Below, in pieces: positions 63,531 to 64,000 of a DNA stretch of 64,000 nt. The DNA lies in contig DATCKU010000092.1 of NCBI GenBank assembly GCA_036564245.1, forward strand, positions 34,812-98,811, in the 5' to 3' direction. The notes under the pieces were generated by a model, which was not told where the DNA came from, made no database searches, and saw only the letters and a list, made by a program, of their open reading frames with translations. The position numbers and the translations under genes were made by a program. Every line of letters begins with the position of its first letter. The first letter of the stretch is position 1. The stretch comes from Thermasporomyces sp036564245. Lineage in GTDB: Bacteria > Actinomycetota > Actinomycetes > Propionibacteriales > Actinopolymorphaceae.

Positions 63531-64000
63531 ATGGAATGGTTCGATGACTTACTAGTTCCTCTCCTCGGCGGTCTTCCGACGACGTTGCTGCTCACCGTCT
63601 TCGGTGGCCTTGCGGCGCTGGTGATGGCGTTCGTCGCCGGCATGTTGCGGCTCAGCAAGTGGGCGTGGGTCCGAGGCGCTACTCGGGTCTACGTGGAGTT
63701 CTTTCGCGGGACGTCGTTGCTCGTCCAGCTCTTCTGGATCTTCTTCGCGTTCCCCCAGCTGACCGGCTATCGACTCGACCCGATGTTCGCCGCGATCATC
63801 ACGTTCGGGCTGAGCTACGGCGCCTACGGCTCGGAGGTCGTGCGTGGCTCGATTCTCGCCGTACCGAAGGCGCAGTGGGAGGCGACCACAGCCTGCAACA
63901 TGTCGAACGTCGACCGGATGCGTCGGGTCATCCTGCCGCAGGCGATCCCCATCATGTTGCCGTCGTTCGCCAACCTGCTCATCGAGTTGTTGAAGGGCAC
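63531..64000 (+). CDS. ehuC: Ectoine/hydroxyectoine ABC permease (3' partial)
   Basis: ATG 63531; 156 residues are visible and the frame runs off the right edge. Helices at GLPTTLLLTVFGGLAALVMA, then VYVEFFRGTSLLVQLFWIFF with the polar-amino-acid permease motif EFFRGTSLL, AIITFGLSYGAYGSEVVRGS and an EAA-type loop beginning AQWEATTACNMS. It belongs to the HisM/EhuC class. The start is 33 bp after ehuB, with GAGGAG some 18 bases upstream. The second permease (EhuD) and ATPase (EhuA) would lie beyond the window. Confidence 0.85.
   Translation, partial: MEWFDDLLVPLLGGLPTTLLLTVFGGLAALVMAFVAGMLRLSKWAWVRGATRVYVEFFRGTSLLVQLFWIFFAFPQLTGYRLDPMFAAIITFGLSYGAYGSEVVRGSILAVPKAQWEATTACNMSNVDRMRRVILPQAIPIMLPSFANLLIELLKG

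Noticed and set aside
1..64000. CRISPR arrays, rRNA genes, insertion sequences with transposases, phage structural genes and natural-product assembly lines
   Set aside because: I looked for regular direct repeats, conserved rRNA stretches, DDE transposases, capsid or terminase proteins and PKS/NRPS domains and saw none; only the integrase fossil marks a mobile element.

Overview
This is a GC-rich, gene-dense chromosomal segment of a free-living actinomycete. Evidence for that: many GTG starts, strong GGAGG ribosome sites, ATGA-coupled gene pairs, Tat-type twin-arginine lipoprotein signals on binding proteins, a Pkn-type kinase, ECF, ArsR, TetR and LacI regulators, and sugar ABC operons without their own ATPase. 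The gene mix (secreted glycosidases, uronate and aldonate enzymes, many binding proteins) resembles soil or plant-litter Propionibacteriales such as Kribbella or Actinopolymorpha. That placement is inference, because no rRNA is present.

Layout. (1) 1-8.8 kb: a polysaccharide locus with a heparinase II/III-like lyase (5' end off the window), an oligopeptide-type solute-binding lipoprotein, a DegT aminotransferase and a LacI regulator, facing an enolase-superfamily sugar-acid enzyme with an altered active site. (2) 8.8-12.7 kb: a decayed strip beside tRNA-Thr(TGT). It holds a membrane gene cut by an in-frame TAG, the C-terminal fossil of a tyrosine integrase, a HIT hydrolase with a deletion and a frameshifted DUF5694 gene. 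(3) 12.9-18.7 kb: ordinary single genes: a UvrC-like GIY-YIG nuclease, a CxxC carboxymuconolactone decarboxylase-family protein, a DUF885 peptidase-like protein, a DinB protein, and an SRPBCC/ArsR pair. (4) 18.7-21.6 kb: a second decayed strip with an ABC exporter tail, a toxin gene with a one-base deletion and a phosphotransferase lacking its catalytic Asp, followed by an intact DUF2461 gene.

(5) 22-39 kb: a secreted beta-helix protein, GH78 rhamnosidase, intact phosphotransferase, a multi-pass patatin, an ABC exporter/TetR operon, tartrate/malate dehydrogenase, MFS transporter, secreted CocE-like hydrolase, uronate dehydrogenase-like SDR and nucleoside hydrolase. (6) 39-50 kb: secreted GH30 with an F5/8C domain, an orphan binding lipoprotein, a 1164-residue phosphodiester glycosidase/metallophosphoesterase fusion, D-2-hydroxyacid dehydrogenase and an SMP-30 lactonase divergent from a PhyH dioxygenase. 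(7) 50-55 kb: an Ugp-like operon of glycerophosphodiesterase, two permeases and a binding protein. (8) 55-64 kb: DUF5684 membrane protein, receptor kinase, ABC-2 exporter, ECF sigma factor, succinate-semialdehyde dehydrogenase, and the start of an ectoine-uptake (ehuBC) operon preceded by a tandem operator-like dyad.

Taken together, secreted enzymes cut glycans and phosphodiesters outside the cell, binding lipoproteins and ABC permeases import the products, and cytoplasmic dehydrogenases, lactonase and dehydratase-like enzymes feed sugar acids into central metabolism. No single locus is an obvious new defence or biosynthetic system. The most unusual items are the glycosidase/phosphoesterase fusion, the GDPD with a carbohydrate-binding-like tail heading an uptake operon, the His-less enolase-superfamily enzyme, the TAG-interrupted membrane gene and the tandem dyad before ehuB.
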